Below are positions 25,902 to 33,582 of a stretch of DNA of 64,000 nucleotides, one piece after another; positions within the stretch are counted from its first letter, which is position 1, and every line of letters begins with the position of its first letter. The stretch covers positions 3,162,001-3,226,000 of the forward strand of contig NZ_CP114909.1 of NCBI RefSeq assembly GCF_027497355.1. Direction: 5' to 3'. The notes beneath the pieces were generated by a model. That model made no database searches, was not told the origin of the DNA, and saw only the letters and a list, made by a program, of their open reading frames with translations. This DNA is from Micromonospora sp. WMMA1947 (GTDB taxonomy: Bacteria; Actinomycetota; Actinomycetes; Mycobacteriales; Micromonosporaceae). Made by a program: the position numbers and the translations under genes.

Positions 25902-26362
25902 CCGTTCCGCCCCCGCCCGTCCCGCCTCGATCCACCCGCCCGGCGCATCCGTCAGGCGGGTGCGACGCGTATCACGTGCGGGAGGGGGACGACTCCTCCC
26001 ACACGGATTGTTCAACGAGGCGGAGGGTAATCCTTGAGCATGGCTGAACCGACCGGTCCGCAGGCGCGTATCTCGCAGTGACCAGGATCGCAACGACTCG
26101 GTGACGCGGCTCGCTGTGTTCATGGATCAGGCAATGGTGCCATTCCATGGGCGAACGGCGATTTCGCAGCTCCAGCGCGTGCCGAAAACGGCGCCCGCGA
26201 GCCGCCCGAACCGGGCCGGTAACAGGAAACATGGACCGGGCTCTCAGCTACTACTCAGGCATTCGTGACAGTTTCGACTCACGACATGGAATCCCCGACG
26301 CGTCACATCTGTTGTGTAGGTGTCAGCACCTACGGGCACAGCGGAGGTTACGGGGAGGGCTG
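25902..26362. other. 461-nt intergenic region between murQ and the sigma-factor gene
   Basis: Two stem-loops follow murQ: 25933-25940 with 25955-25962 (8 bp, 14-nt loop) and 25976-25985 with 25995-26004 (one mismatch), probably terminators. Nearer the sigma gene is a perfect dyad GTAGGTG-TCAG-CACCTAC at 26316-26333. The rest is less GC-rich than the genes and probably holds the sigma-gene promoter and leader; no convincing coding frame was seen. Confidence 0.6.
26316..26333. promoter_or_regulatory. Dyad upstream of the sigma-factor gene
   Basis: Perfect 7-bp inverted repeat with a 4-nt centre, ending 29 nt before the ATG. It could be an operator or a hairpin in the mRNA leader. Confidence 0.4.
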
Positions 26363-27364
26363 ATGAACGTGGGGATGGCAAGGAACCGGGCAACCGGCGC
26401 GAGCGAGGGGACCGTGGCAATCGTGGACAAGAACATCGGCATGCGTACCGACGAGGTCGCCGAGGAGCGGGACCTGGTCGGCGTCTACCTGCACGAGATC
26501 TCCCGGACGCCGCTGCTCGACGCCGCCCGGGAGGTCGACCTCTCCAAGGCGATCGAGGCGGGCCTCTACGCCGAGCACCTGCTCGACGAAGAGCGCATCC
26601 CCGACGGCGTCGACCGGGAGGACCTGGAGCGGCTGGTCGTCGAGGGTGAGCGCGCGAAGGACCTCTTCATTCGCGCCAACCTGCGGCTGGTCGTGTCGAT
26701 CGCCCGGCGCTACGTGCGCTCCGGGATGCCCATGCTGGACCTGATCCAGGAGGGCAACACCGGCCTGGTCCGGGCGGTCGAGAAGTTCGACTACGAGCGG
26801 GGCTTCAAGTTCTCCACCTACGCGACCTGGTGGATCCGCCAGGCCATCAGCCGGGCGATCGCCCAGCAGGAGCGGACCGTACGGCTGCCCGTGCACCTGG
26901 TCGAGGACGTCAACCGGATGCGCAACGTGGCCCGGCAGCTCACCCGTGAGCTGGGCAGCGACCCGGAGCCGGAGCAGATCGCGACCGCGCTCGGCGTGAC
27001 CGTCGAGCGGGTGAACGAGCTGGTCCGCTGGTCGCAGGACACCGTCTCGCTGGACACCCCGGTGGGTGACGACGGCGACACCAACCTCGGTGACCTGGTC
27101 GCCGACAGCGACGCGCCGTCGCCGGAGGAGATCGTCCTCACCGGCCTGGAGCGGCAGCGGATCGAGGGTCTGCTCAACCACCTCGACGACCGTTCCGCGG
27201 GCATCATGCGGGCCCGGTACGGCCTGGAGGACGGCCGCGAGCACTCGCTGACCGAGGTCGCGTCGCGGTTCTCGCTCTCCCGGGAGCGGATCCGCCAGCT
27301 GGAGATCCAGGCCCTCGGCCGGCTGCGTGAGCTGGCTCGCGCGGAAGGGCTCCAGGCGGCCTGA
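26363..27364 (+). CDS. Group 2 RNA polymerase sigma-70 factor
   Basis: A 333-residue primary-like sigma factor without the long acidic N-terminus of HrdB. Region 1.2 (DLVGVYLHEISRTPLLDAAREVDLS is the family pattern; only the start is quoted: DLVGVYLHEISRTPLL), region 2 with LRLVVSIARRYV, LDLIQEGNTGLVRAVEKF and FSTYATWWIRQAI, region 3, and region 4 with the helix-turn-helix SRFSLSRERIRQLEIQAL are complete. Length and layout match HrdD/SigB-type factors that recognise nearly the same promoters as the housekeeping factor. ATG at 26363 follows GGGGAGGG; an upstream in-frame extension is unsupported. A strong hairpin follows. Confidence 0.93.
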   Translation: MNVGMARNRATGASEGTVAIVDKNIGMRTDEVAEERDLVGVYLHEISRTPLLDAAREVDLSKAIEAGLYAEHLLDEERIPDGVDREDLERLVVEGERAKDLFIRANLRLVVSIARRYVRSGMPMLDLIQEGNTGLVRAVEKFDYERGFKFSTYATWWIRQAISRAIAQQERTVRLPVHLVEDVNRMRNVARQLTRELGSDPEPEQIATALGVTVERVNELVRWSQDTVSLDTPVGDDGDTNLGDLVADSDAPSPEEIVLTGLERQRIEGLLNHLDDRSAGIMRARYGLEDGREHSLTEVASRFSLSRERIRQLEIQALGRLRELARAEGLQAA

Positions 27365-27378
27365 CCTGGTAACAATTG

Positions 27379-27425
27379 ACGGCGAACGGCCGGCGTCCGA
27401 CAGGGGGACGCCGGCCGTTCGCCGT
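27379..27425. terminator. Bidirectional terminator between sigma-factor and NlpC genes
   Basis: A 20-bp perfect stem (27379-27398 with 27406-27425) and 7-nt loop separates the convergent genes. Confidence 0.85.
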
Positions 27426-27436
27426 TCTCGTGGTGC

Positions 27437-28402
27437 TCAGACCCGGCCGTAGCCGGCGATCGTCATGATGTTCATGCCACGCTTGCTGACGTTGCGTCCG
27501 GCGCTGGGCGCGTCGATGATCTGGCCGTTGCCGACGTAGAGCGCCACGTGCCCGAGCCCGGAGTAGAAGACCAGGTCACCCGGTCGCAGCTCGCTGCGGC
27601 TGATCCGGGTGGTGGCGCTCCACTGCCGGGCCGCGCTGTGCGGCAGCGACTTGCCGACCGTCCGCCACGCCGCGAGCGTCAGGCCGGAGCAGTCGTAACT
27701 GCCGGGGCCGTCCTGGCCGTAGCCGTAGGGCTTGCCGACGGCGCCGTAGGCGAACCGCACCACGGTGCCGGCGTCACCGGAGACGGCCGGCGGCTTGCCC
27801 GCCGAGCTGGGGTTGCCGGGCGCCTCGTTGGCCCGCCCGTACGCCTTGCGCCGCATCTCGTAGAGGTCGGACAGGTCCGCCTCGATCCGCGTCTTCGCGG
27901 ACTTGAGCTGCTTGGCCTGCGCCGCCTCCCGGGCGAGCGTGGCGTCCAGCCGGGTCTTCTGGTCGATCAGCCGCTGTTGGTCTTCGGTGAAGCTGTTGAT
28001 GGTGCGCTGACGCTGGCGGGTGAGCTGGTCGAGCGTGCCCAGCCGCTCCGGCAGCGTGGCCTGGCCGCCCGGGTCCAGCAGGGCCGCCGCGGTGCGCATG
28101 CCACCGGTCTTGTACGCCGTCGCGGCCAGCACGCCCACATCGGCGCGGCTGCGTTCGGCCTGCTCCTGCAACGGCCCGATCCGGGCCTCCAACTTGGCCG
28201 CGGTGGCCTTGTTGGCCTTGATGTCCTCGTTGAGCTTGTTGTAGGACTCGACGATTCGCTCCAGCTCAGTCGAGGACTTCTCGATCTGCTTCGTCAGCTC
28301 GGCGGGTGTGGGCTCGGCCCGGGCCACCTGCGCCGGGGCGAGCAGCGCGGCCGAGAGGCCGGCCACCGCCAGCGAGCGGAGCAGCATCCGTAAGGACGAC
28401 AA
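27437..28402 (-). CDS. NlpC/P60 peptidoglycan endopeptidase (RipA-like)
   Basis: A 321-residue secreted cell-wall hydrolase. A signal peptide (about residues 1-30, ending VARAEP) is followed by a long coiled-coil region (about 32-185) and a C-terminal NlpC/P60 domain (about 205-321) with catalytic Cys in SYDCSGLT and His in GHVALYVG. It should cleave within peptide stems of peptidoglycan, as RipA does in cell separation; the coiled coil would restrain or localise it. The start is TTG at 28402, with AGGAG 11 nt before it; ATG at 28387 is an alternative. Confidence 0.92.
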   Translation of the reverse strand: MSSLRMLLRSLAVAGLSAALLAPAQVARAEPTPAELTKQIEKSSTELERIVESYNKLNEDIKANKATAAKLEARIGPLQEQAERSRADVGVLAATAYKTGGMRTAAALLDPGGQATLPERLGTLDQLTRQRQRTINSFTEDQQRLIDQKTRLDATLAREAAQAKQLKSAKTRIEADLSDLYEMRRKAYGRANEAPGNPSSAGKPPAVSGDAGTVVRFAYGAVGKPYGYGQDGPGSYDCSGLTLAAWRTVGKSLPHSAARQWSATTRISRSELRPGDLVFYSGLGHVALYVGNGQIIDAPSAGRNVSKRGMNIMTIAGYGRV

Positions 28403-28817
28403 GAGCGGAAAGCTCCTCTCCCACCGGTCGCCGGGCGCATCGGCGACCCGGCGACACCGGCCCGGGGCCGTCCGGGTGGACGGCTGTCGACCGGGCCGAC
28501 CTGGACAACCTAACCCGTGATCGCTGTAGCCGGGAGTTCAAGCAGGGGCGAAAGTTGGCAAAGTGGCGGAAAGTAATGAGGGGGAACCGGTGGGTGGATG
28601 AGGCGACTCGCCCGATTCGTCGTTCTGGGCGGATGTCGCCAGGCGGCGCCGGGCAAAGTCACGACAAAGACGGAAATCGTTCTCTGTTTCCGGCGGGCAG
28701 GGCCGGGCCGGTCAACCCTGCGACAGCCGAAACCCCGAGGTCAGGTGGCGCGACGCCAACACAATGAAGCCCGGACGGGAAATCCCACCACGGGATCCCT
28801 GGTCCCGGGAGGCCGCC
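28403..28817. other. 415-nt divergent intergenic region
   Basis: It holds the promoters of the divergent NlpC/P60 and DUF6232 genes. A 9-bp stem (28427-28435 with 28447-28455) lies in the NlpC leader, and an A-rich patch around 28548-28580 may be promoter DNA. I looked for a c-di-AMP riboswitch, common before such hydrolases, and did not find convincing conserved elements on the NlpC strand. Confidence 0.5.
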
Positions 28818-29336
28818 GTGCAGACCGACCGCTCCGCCGCCCAGCCGCCCCGCTCGCCGCGACCGGCCGCACCCAGGCTGCTCTACGCCCGGCCCGGGAT
28901 CGTCGTCACCGCCGAGCGCTTCACCGTCGGCCGCAACACCTGGCCGGTGGCCGAGATCACCCAGCTCCGGACCGACCGCGGGCCGCACGACCGGCTCGCG
29001 ATCCGGGCGGTCGCCGTGTCCGCCGCGATGATCGCCGCCGTCGGCCTGCTGCTCGGCTTCACCGGCGGCCTGCACCGGCTCACCGCCGGGGCGTACCTCC
29101 TACTCGGCGCGGTCGGGCTGGTGCCGATGCTGCTCGTGCTGGTCGGCGACCGCGTGCGGCCCCCGATGTACGAGCTGTGGGGCCGGGTGCGGGGCACCGA
29201 GGTGCTGCTGTTCAGCAGCGACGACGAGCGGCAGTTCGGTCAGGTCGCCCGCGCGCTGGGCCGGGCCCGGGAGGCGGCGCGGCTGGGCGGCTGGGCCGAC
29301 CCGCCGGCGGCCGAGCCGTGGCGGCCGGCCCGGTGA
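28818..29336 (+). CDS. DUF6232-family membrane protein
   Basis: A 172-residue actinobacterial protein with the family-type opening LLYARPGIVVTAERFTVGRN and ELQ/TDRGPHDR segment, then two hydrophobic helices (about residues 75-98 and 103-122) and a hydrophilic C-terminus. The layout resembles a small PH-like domain with a membrane hairpin. GTG at 28818 follows GGGAGG and is preferred to an ATG 54 nt upstream. Function unknown. Confidence 0.8.
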   Translation: MQTDRSAAQPPRSPRPAAPRLLYARPGIVVTAERFTVGRNTWPVAEITQLRTDRGPHDRLAIRAVAVSAAMIAAVGLLLGFTGGLHRLTAGAYLLLGAVGLVPMLLVLVGDRVRPPMYELWGRVRGTEVLLFSSDDERQFGQVARALGRAREAARLGGWADPPAAEPWRPAR

Positions 29337-29343
29337 ACGGCGG

Positions 29344-29673
29344 TCAGCCCGCGACCGGCTCCGGGGTACGCGGCCGCTGCTCGGCGGCCACCCACCGGCT
29401 CACCCGCCGCTCGGCGTAGAACGAGACGAACGGCACGGTGCCGGCGAGCATCACCAGCAGCATCCGCTTCAGCGGCCAGTTCGTCCGGCGGGACAGGTCG
29501 AACGCGAGCGCCAGATAGACCATGTACAGCCAGCCGTGCGCCACGCCGACCACGCCGACCACGCTCGGGTTGTCGAAGCCGTACTTCAGCGGCATGCCGA
29601 TCAGGACCAGCACCACGAGCGCCACGCCCACGATCCAGGCGATCACGCGGTACCGGGTAAGGGCTCCGCCCAC
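29344..29673 (-). CDS. DUF3817-family membrane protein
   Basis: A 109-residue protein with three hydrophobic helices and the conserved VVGVAHGWLYMVYLALAFDL core of the DUF3817 (YdzA-like) family. The C-terminus is cytoplasmic and basic. Function unknown. It follows the next upstream minus-strand membrane gene (29699-30130) by 25 nt and may be co-transcribed with it. Confidence 0.85.
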   Translation of the reverse strand: MGGALTRYRVIAWIVGVALVVLVLIGMPLKYGFDNPSVVGVVGVAHGWLYMVYLALAFDLSRRTNWPLKRMLLVMLAGTVPFVSFYAERRVSRWVAAEQRPRTPEPVAG

Positions 29674-29698
29674 CGTCGTCCGTCCTTCCGCACCGGCC

Positions 29699-30130
29699 TC
29701 AGCCGGGATAGTCGCCGGGCCGGGCGCCCGGATTGGCGTTCAACCAGGATAGGTAGCGGTTGTAGGCGGCCAGCTCGGCGTCGTCCGCCCCGTCGGCCGG
29801 GGCGGCCGGCACCCGTACGACGCGCACCGGCCGGCGTACCGCCGGGGTGGTGGCGACCGGCTCGTCGTCGGCAGCCGCCGACGGCGCCGGATCGGCCGCC
29901 GGCTGCGCGTCGCCCGGCGGTGTCGCGCGCAGCGTCTGGCGGACCTCACGCCACCAGACGAAGATCACGAAACCGGCGAACACCGGCCACTCGATCGCGT
30001 AACCGAAGCTGATCGCGTTTCCCCCGGCGGCGCGGGTGACCTGCCACCAGCCCATCCCGAGGCAACCCGCCACCAGCACGACCATGGCCACGTGGCGGAC
30101 GATCCACGCCGGTGTCCAGAGCCGTTCCAT
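29699..30130 (-). CDS. Small membrane protein with Pro/Ala-rich cytoplasmic tail
   Basis: A 143-residue protein: two hydrophobic helices (about residues 9-30 and 42-60, with [20 protein letters not shown]), then a long Ala/Pro-rich tail ending in [16 protein letters not shown] recognise the general type from actinobacterial genomes but not a function. The start is ATG at 30130, seven nucleotides after a TACTCT hexamer, so the mRNA is probably leaderless. Confidence 0.8.
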   Translation of the reverse strand: MERLWTPAWIVRHVAMVVLVAGCLGMGWWQVTRAAGGNAISFGYAIEWPVFAGFVIFVWWREVRQTLRATPPGDAQPAADPAPSAAADDEPVATTPAVRRPVRVVRVPAAPADGADDAELAAYNRYLSWLNANPGARPGDYPG

Positions 30131-30137
30131 GCCCACG

Positions 30138-30143
30138 AGAGTA
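30138..30143 (-). promoter_or_regulatory. -10 hexamer TACTCT (minus strand), leaderless start
   Basis: Seven nucleotides before the ATG at 30130 and no ribosome-binding site between. Confidence 0.5.
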
Positions 30144-30254
30144 CCGGGACTCCCGGGCGTCTCCGACACGGCGTCGTAGTCCGGGCGGTGGTTTGGTGAC
30201 ACGCCCGGTGGGCATCCGAACAGGTGCCAACCCGAACGAGACGAGGGGGCGACG

Positions 30255-30548
30255 ATGACCGAATCGGTACGCCGGGACGCGAGCCCGGAACAGCGGGTCG
30301 CGGAGTGGGACGGCGATCACGCCCGCACCGTCGACGGCGAGCAGCTCGGGGTGGACCCGGTGGAGCTGGGCGACGAGGACCTGGTCCGGGAGATGCAGAG
30401 CCTGCACCGCACCCGGCTGGACACGCTGCGCCACGCCACCGACTCGGCGCTCGCCAACCACCTGCGGCGCACCGCCGAACTGGAGACGGAGTACCTGGCC
30501 CGGCACCCCGGCCGGGAGGTCGACCCGAGCCGGCTGCGGGACGCCTGA
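30255..30548 (+). CDS. DUF6158-family protein
   Basis: A 97-residue cytoplasmic protein. [31 protein letters not shown] and the [20 protein letters not shown] end match the DUF6158 family of actinobacteria, predicted all-helical. Function unknown. Its stop overlaps the start of the SRPBCC gene (TGATG). Confidence 0.82.
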   Translation: MTESVRRDASPEQRVAEWDGDHARTVDGEQLGVDPVELGDEDLVREMQSLHRTRLDTLRHATDSALANHLRRTAELETEYLARHPGREVDPSRLRDA

Positions 30549-30865
30549 TGGCCAGCCACGCCGAGCGCGGCATGTCCGCGCCGCCGGAGGTGGTGTTCAA
30601 CACCGCCACTGATCCGGACCGCTCCTCGGCCTGGCTGCCCGAGCGGCTGCGCAACTCCGGCACCTGCCGGGTCGAGGTCGTCGACGCCGACGACATGCGG
30701 GCCCGATGGAGCGCCGCGGACTGGTCCGCCGAGATCGACGTGGAACCGGCCGACGCGGGCGGCGCCCGGGTGCGGCTGGACCTGGCCGGGCCGGACCACG
30801 ACCTGGCCGACGAGATCCTGGCCAATCTCGACCGCGAGGTGGCCGACAACCTGACCGCCGGATGA
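30548..30865 (+). CDS. SRPBCC/START-like small protein
   Basis: A 105-residue protein, shorter than usual for the SRPBCC fold but with the typical opening APPEVVFNTATDPDRSSAWLP and a C-terminal helix. Such proteins bind hydrophobic ligands in a cavity; the ligand is unknown. Translation is coupled to the DUF6158 gene by a 1-nt overlap. Confidence 0.72.
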   Translation: MASHAERGMSAPPEVVFNTATDPDRSSAWLPERLRNSGTCRVEVVDADDMRARWSAADWSAEIDVEPADAGGARVRLDLAGPDHDLADEILANLDREVADNLTAG

Positions 30866-30899
30866 GCCCGGCCCGCACGACGAGCACGAGGAGGCCGGG

Positions 30900-31439
30900 T
30901 TGACCGGGAGTGGCCTGAAGCAGAAGGTGGCGCGCCTGCGCCAGGCGTACGCGCCGCACGAGCACCGGCCGCTGGAGGGCTACCTGAAGGCGATGGGCAC
31001 GTACGCCGGTGTGACCGCCGGGCTCGTCGGCCTGGTCCGGGCGACCGGGCGGCCGGTGCCCGAGCGGCCCACGCCGGCGGACGTGGTGCTGCTCTCGATC
31101 GCCACGCACAAGCTCAGCCGGCTGCTGTCCAAGGACGCGATCACCAGCCCGCTGCGGGCGCCGTTCACCCGCTACGACCACCCGATCGGCAGCGGCGAGG
31201 TGATGGAACAGGTCCGCGACGAGGGCAGCCCGACCCGGCACGCGCTCGGCGAACTGGTCAGCTGCCCCTTCTGCCTGGCGGTCTGGGTGGCCACCGGGCT
31301 CACCGGCGGCCTGGTGCTGGCGCCCCGGCTGACCCGCCTGGTCGCCACCGCGCTGACCGCGGTGGCCGCCTCCGACTTCCTCCAGATGGGGTACGCGGTC
31401 GCCCAGCAGGCGGCCGAGGGTGGTCGCCACGAGGCGTGA
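30900..31439 (+). CDS. DUF1360-family membrane protein
   Basis: A 179-residue protein related to sporulation protein YjcA-type DUF1360 proteins, with hydrophobic segments around residues 38-50, 118-138 and 140-160 and the family motif SCPFCLAVWVA. The start is TTG at 30900 after GAGG. It ends the small + strand cluster and is followed by a strong terminator. Function unknown. Confidence 0.82.
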   Translation: MTGSGLKQKVARLRQAYAPHEHRPLEGYLKAMGTYAGVTAGLVGLVRATGRPVPERPTPADVVLLSIATHKLSRLLSKDAITSPLRAPFTRYDHPIGSGEVMEQVRDEGSPTRHALGELVSCPFCLAVWVATGLTGGLVLAPRLTRLVATALTAVAASDFLQMGYAVAQQAAEGGRHEA

Positions 31440-31451
31440 GACGCGGACACG

Positions 31452-31483
31452 AAGGGGGCCGGCGCGCGGGCGCCGGCCCCCTT
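31452..31483. terminator. Terminator after the DUF1360 gene
   Basis: A 13-bp perfect stem (31452-31464 with 31471-31483), 6-nt loop and a short T run. It can serve both the + strand gene and the convergent minus-strand gene at 31501. Confidence 0.8.
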
Positions 31484-31500
31484 TCGCGTGTCTCCCACCG

Positions 31501-31710
31501 TCAGGTGGGGGTGGTGCCGTGGTCCTCGCCGGCCCAGCCGCGCGACGCCTCCGGCTCCCGCTCGTCCTCGTCCTCCCCGGTGATGACCTCCCGGTCCACG
31601 GCGGTCCGGTCGTGCTCGTTGGCGAAGTCCGGCTCCGGCAGCGTGTCGACGCCCTCCGGTGGCTGGCCGAGCGCCTCCAGGTGCTCGTGCTCGCGGTCGT
31701 GGTGGGTCAT
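31501..31710 (-). CDS. 69-residue acidic hydrophilic protein
   Basis: A short, Glu/Asp-rich and probably disordered protein starting MTHHDREHEHLEALGQPPEG. No family recognised. It has an ATG start preceded by GAGAGGACGCGAG and lies 25 nt downstream of another small gene on the same strand. Confidence 0.6.
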   Translation of the reverse strand: MTHHDREHEHLEALGQPPEGVDTLPEPDFANEHDRTAVDREVITGEDEDEREPEASRGWAGEDHGTTPT

Positions 31711-31735
31711 CTCGCGTCCTCTCGGTTCCGGGGGC

Positions 31736-31957
31736 TCAGGCGACCGTGCCGCCCAGCAGATCGGCCGCCTCGTCCGCCGCGTACTCGCCCTCAGGGAGCG
31801 CGGCGATCCGGGTGAGCAGCTCCGCGGGGAGTTCGGCGGCCACCGCCCGGCGGTAGATGTCCGCCTGGGTGATCCGCTCCTGGCCGTGGTAGATGTCGTC
31901 GAGCAGGTCGTCGAGCGGCCTGGTGTCGGGCTGCTCGGTCACGGGCGCGTCATCGGT
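31736..31957 (-). CDS. 73-residue acidic protein
   Basis: A short, mainly helical acidic protein with the segment GQERITQADIYRRAVAAELP followed by LPEGEYAADEAADLLGG. No function recognised; the acidic helical layout resembles small DUF2795-like proteins. GTG at 31957 follows GTAGGTGG; another GTG at 31969 is possible. Confidence 0.6.
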   Translation of the reverse strand, partial: TDDAPVTEQPDTRPLDDLLDDIYHGQERITQADIYRRAVAAELPAELLTRIAALPEGEYAADEAADLLGGTVA

Positions 31958-32009
31958 CACGCCGACCACCTACCCGGCACCGAACCGGTCAAACTCGCCG
32001 CAACCCCGC

Positions 32010-33098
32010 TCAGGCCGGTGCCGGGAGCGTGGCCCGGCGGGCCCGGACAGCCTGGGCCAGGTGCTCCAGGACCTCGGCGGTGGAGTCCCAGCCGATGCAG
32101 GCGTCGGTGACCGACTGGCCGTACGTCAGCTCCCGGGTCGGGTCCAGGTCCTGCCGGCCGGGCACCAGGAAGCTCTCCAGCATGATGCCGACGATCCCGC
32201 GCTGCCCGGCGGCGAGCTGGGCGGCCACGTCGGCGGCGACGAGCGGCTGGTTGCGGTGGTCCTTGCCGCTGTTGGCGTGGCTGGCGTCGACCACCACCCG
32301 CTCCGGCAGGCCCGCAGCGCGCAGCAGTTCCAGCGCCCCGGCCACCGACTCCGCGTCGTAGTTCGGCCGGCCGCCACCGCCGCGCAGCACCAGGTGCCCG
32401 TCCGCGTTGCCCCGGGTGTGCATGATCGCCGGCGTGCCGGAGACGTCGATGCCCGGGAAGACGTGCGGCACCCCGGCCGCCCGGATCGCGTCCACCGCGG
32501 TGGCGATGCTGCCGTCGGGGCGGTTCTTCATGCCGATCGGCATGGACAGCCCGGAGGCGAGCTGCCGGTGCACCTGGCTCTCCACCGTCCGCGCGCCGAT
32601 CGCACCCCAGGCCACCGTGTCCGCGATGTACTGCGGGGTGATCGGGTCGAGGAACTCGCAGCCCACCGGCAGACCCAGCCGCAGCACGTCGAGCAGGAGC
32701 GCCCGCGCGGTACGCAGGCCCGTGTTCACGTCGCCGGAGCCGTCCAGCGCCGGGTCGTTGATCAGGCCCTTCCAGCCCACCGTCGAGCGCGGCTTCTCGA
32801 AGTAGACGCGCATGACCACGAGCAGGTCGTCGGCGACCCGCGCGGCGGCCTCGCGCAGCCGGCCCGCGTACTCCAGGGCGGCGGCCGGGTCGTGCACGGA
32901 GCAGGGGCCGACGACGACGAGCAACCGGTCGTCGGCGCGGTCCAGCACCCGGCCGACGGCACGGCGGCCCGCCACGACGGCCTCGGCCAGCGGGGTGTCG
33001 AGGGGCAGGTGGTGGTGCAGCAGGGCGGGGGTGGTCAGCGGCACCACACGATCGATGCGCTGGTCGATGACGCGATGGGCGTCCGGGGAGGTGGTCAC
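32010..33098 (-). CDS. aroG: 3-deoxy-7-phosphoheptulonate synthase (class I DAHP synthase)
   Basis: A 362-residue enzyme condensing phosphoenolpyruvate and erythrose 4-phosphate, the first step to Trp, Phe and Tyr. It is the AroFGH type: VVGPCSVHDP, KPRSTVGWKGLINDP, MPIGMKNRPDGS, VDASHANSGKDH and the late SVTDACIGWD are all present. The GTG at 33098 after GGAAGGAAT gives the normal length; the longer frame upstream runs through an attenuator-like region. Because most actinobacteria use a class II enzyme, this may be a second isoenzyme. Expression is likely controlled by the leader peptide at 33219-33284. Confidence 0.95.
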   Translation of the reverse strand: MTTSPDAHRVIDQRIDRVVPLTTPALLHHHLPLDTPLAEAVVAGRRAVGRVLDRADDRLLVVVGPCSVHDPAAALEYAGRLREAAARVADDLLVVMRVYFEKPRSTVGWKGLINDPALDGSGDVNTGLRTARALLLDVLRLGLPVGCEFLDPITPQYIADTVAWGAIGARTVESQVHRQLASGLSMPIGMKNRPDGSIATAVDAIRAAGVPHVFPGIDVSGTPAIMHTRGNADGHLVLRGGGGRPNYDAESVAGALELLRAAGLPERVVVDASHANSGKDHRNQPLVAADVAAQLAAGQRGIVGIMLESFLVPGRQDLDPTRELTYGQSVTDACIGWDSTAEVLEHLAQAVRARRATLPAPA

Positions 33099-33148
33099 GG
33101 TGGGGATTCCTTCCGCCGACCGTGCCCCCGTGCCGGGTCCGGGGGATC

Positions 33149-33204
33149 GAGCCGGCTGCTCGCATACGAAAGGGCAGGGAAACAATCCCTGCCCGGCCGG
33201 CTCG
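33149..33204 (-). promoter_or_regulatory. Attenuator region of the DAHP synthase gene
   Basis: On the minus strand GAGCCGGC (33203-33196) can pair with GCCGGCTC (33156-33149), enclosing the terminator hairpin. A third copy of the same pairing sequence, CAGCCGGCTG (33248-33257), lies within the leader-peptide coding region, so mutually exclusive pairings are possible. Confidence 0.55.
33172..33194 (-). terminator. Intrinsic terminator in the DAHP synthase leader
   Basis: On the minus strand GGGCAGGGA-TTGTT-TCCCTGCCC followed by TTT: a perfect 9-bp stem with 5-nt loop, located between the leader peptide stop and the aroG start, 74 nt before the latter. Confidence 0.8.
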
Positions 33205-33218
33205 AAGAGGTGGTGACG

Positions 33219-33284
33219 TCAGCTCATGGTCGAGTCACCGGCTCCTCCAGCCGGCTGCCTAAACCATCGATACGACCGCGTCAC
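33219..33284 (-). CDS. Leader peptide MTRSYRWFRQP..., aromatic-amino-acid sensing
   Basis: A 21-codon reading frame starting GTG at 33284: the peptide begins MTRSYRWFRQPAGGAG and ends STMS. Codons 5, 7 and 8 are Tyr, Trp and Phe, the three end products of the pathway opened by the DAHP synthase downstream. A TACGCT hexamer lies 7 nt before the GTG, so the mRNA probably starts at the peptide. The pairing segments and terminator that follow make ribosome stalling at these codons a likely signal for read-through. The peptide is inferred; the codons and hairpin are directly visible. Confidence 0.78.
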   Translation of the reverse strand: MTRSYRWFRQPAGGAGDSTMS

Positions 33285-33291
33285 GTCGGCC

Positions 33292-33297
33292 AGCGTA
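33292..33297 (-). promoter_or_regulatory. -10 hexamer TACGCT for the aroG leader
   Basis: Seven nucleotides before the leader-peptide GTG; suits a leaderless transcript beginning with the peptide. Confidence 0.55.
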
Positions 33298-33360
33298 CCC
33301 GACGCGCGCCGGAAAACCCGCTGTCGTTCCGAAGTGCGGAACACGGGGTATGAGATCGCC

Positions 33361-33582
33361 ATGACCACGAGCCACGACCCCACTGACCAGGAACGGATCG
33401 AGTCCCGAGCGCATCTGCTGCCGGAGGAGGCGGCGGCGGGCAGCGACGACGCCCAGGCGCAGGCCGACGCGATCCTCGCCGAGTCCGACATCCGCGAGGC
33501 GGACCAGAACGCCGCCCCCGACACGGTGCTGGAGCACCGCACCTCCGAGCAGACCGTCACCCCCGTCGAGCCTCCCGACTGA
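33361..33582 (+). CDS. 73-residue acidic hydrophilic protein
   Basis: A small disordered-looking protein (MTTSHDPTDQERIESRAHLL at the start, PVEPPD at the end), divergent from the aroG leader. No family recognised. It overlaps the convergent gene at 33557 by 26 nt. Confidence 0.6.
   Translation: MTTSHDPTDQERIESRAHLLPEEAAAGSDDAQAQADAILAESDIREADQNAAPDTVLEHRTSEQTVTPVEPPD

Noticed and set aside
28403..28817. c-di-AMP (ydaO-type) riboswitch before the NlpC/P60 gene
   Set aside because: A GGGGGAACC stretch exists but on the opposite strand and its further blocks do not match the consensus. A covariance search (Infernal with the ydaO-yuaA model) would decide.
33099..33185. Longer N-terminus of DAHP synthase (start at 33185)
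   Set aside because: The extra residues run through the attenuator region and are not typical; GTG at 33098 has a ribosome-binding site and gives normal length.
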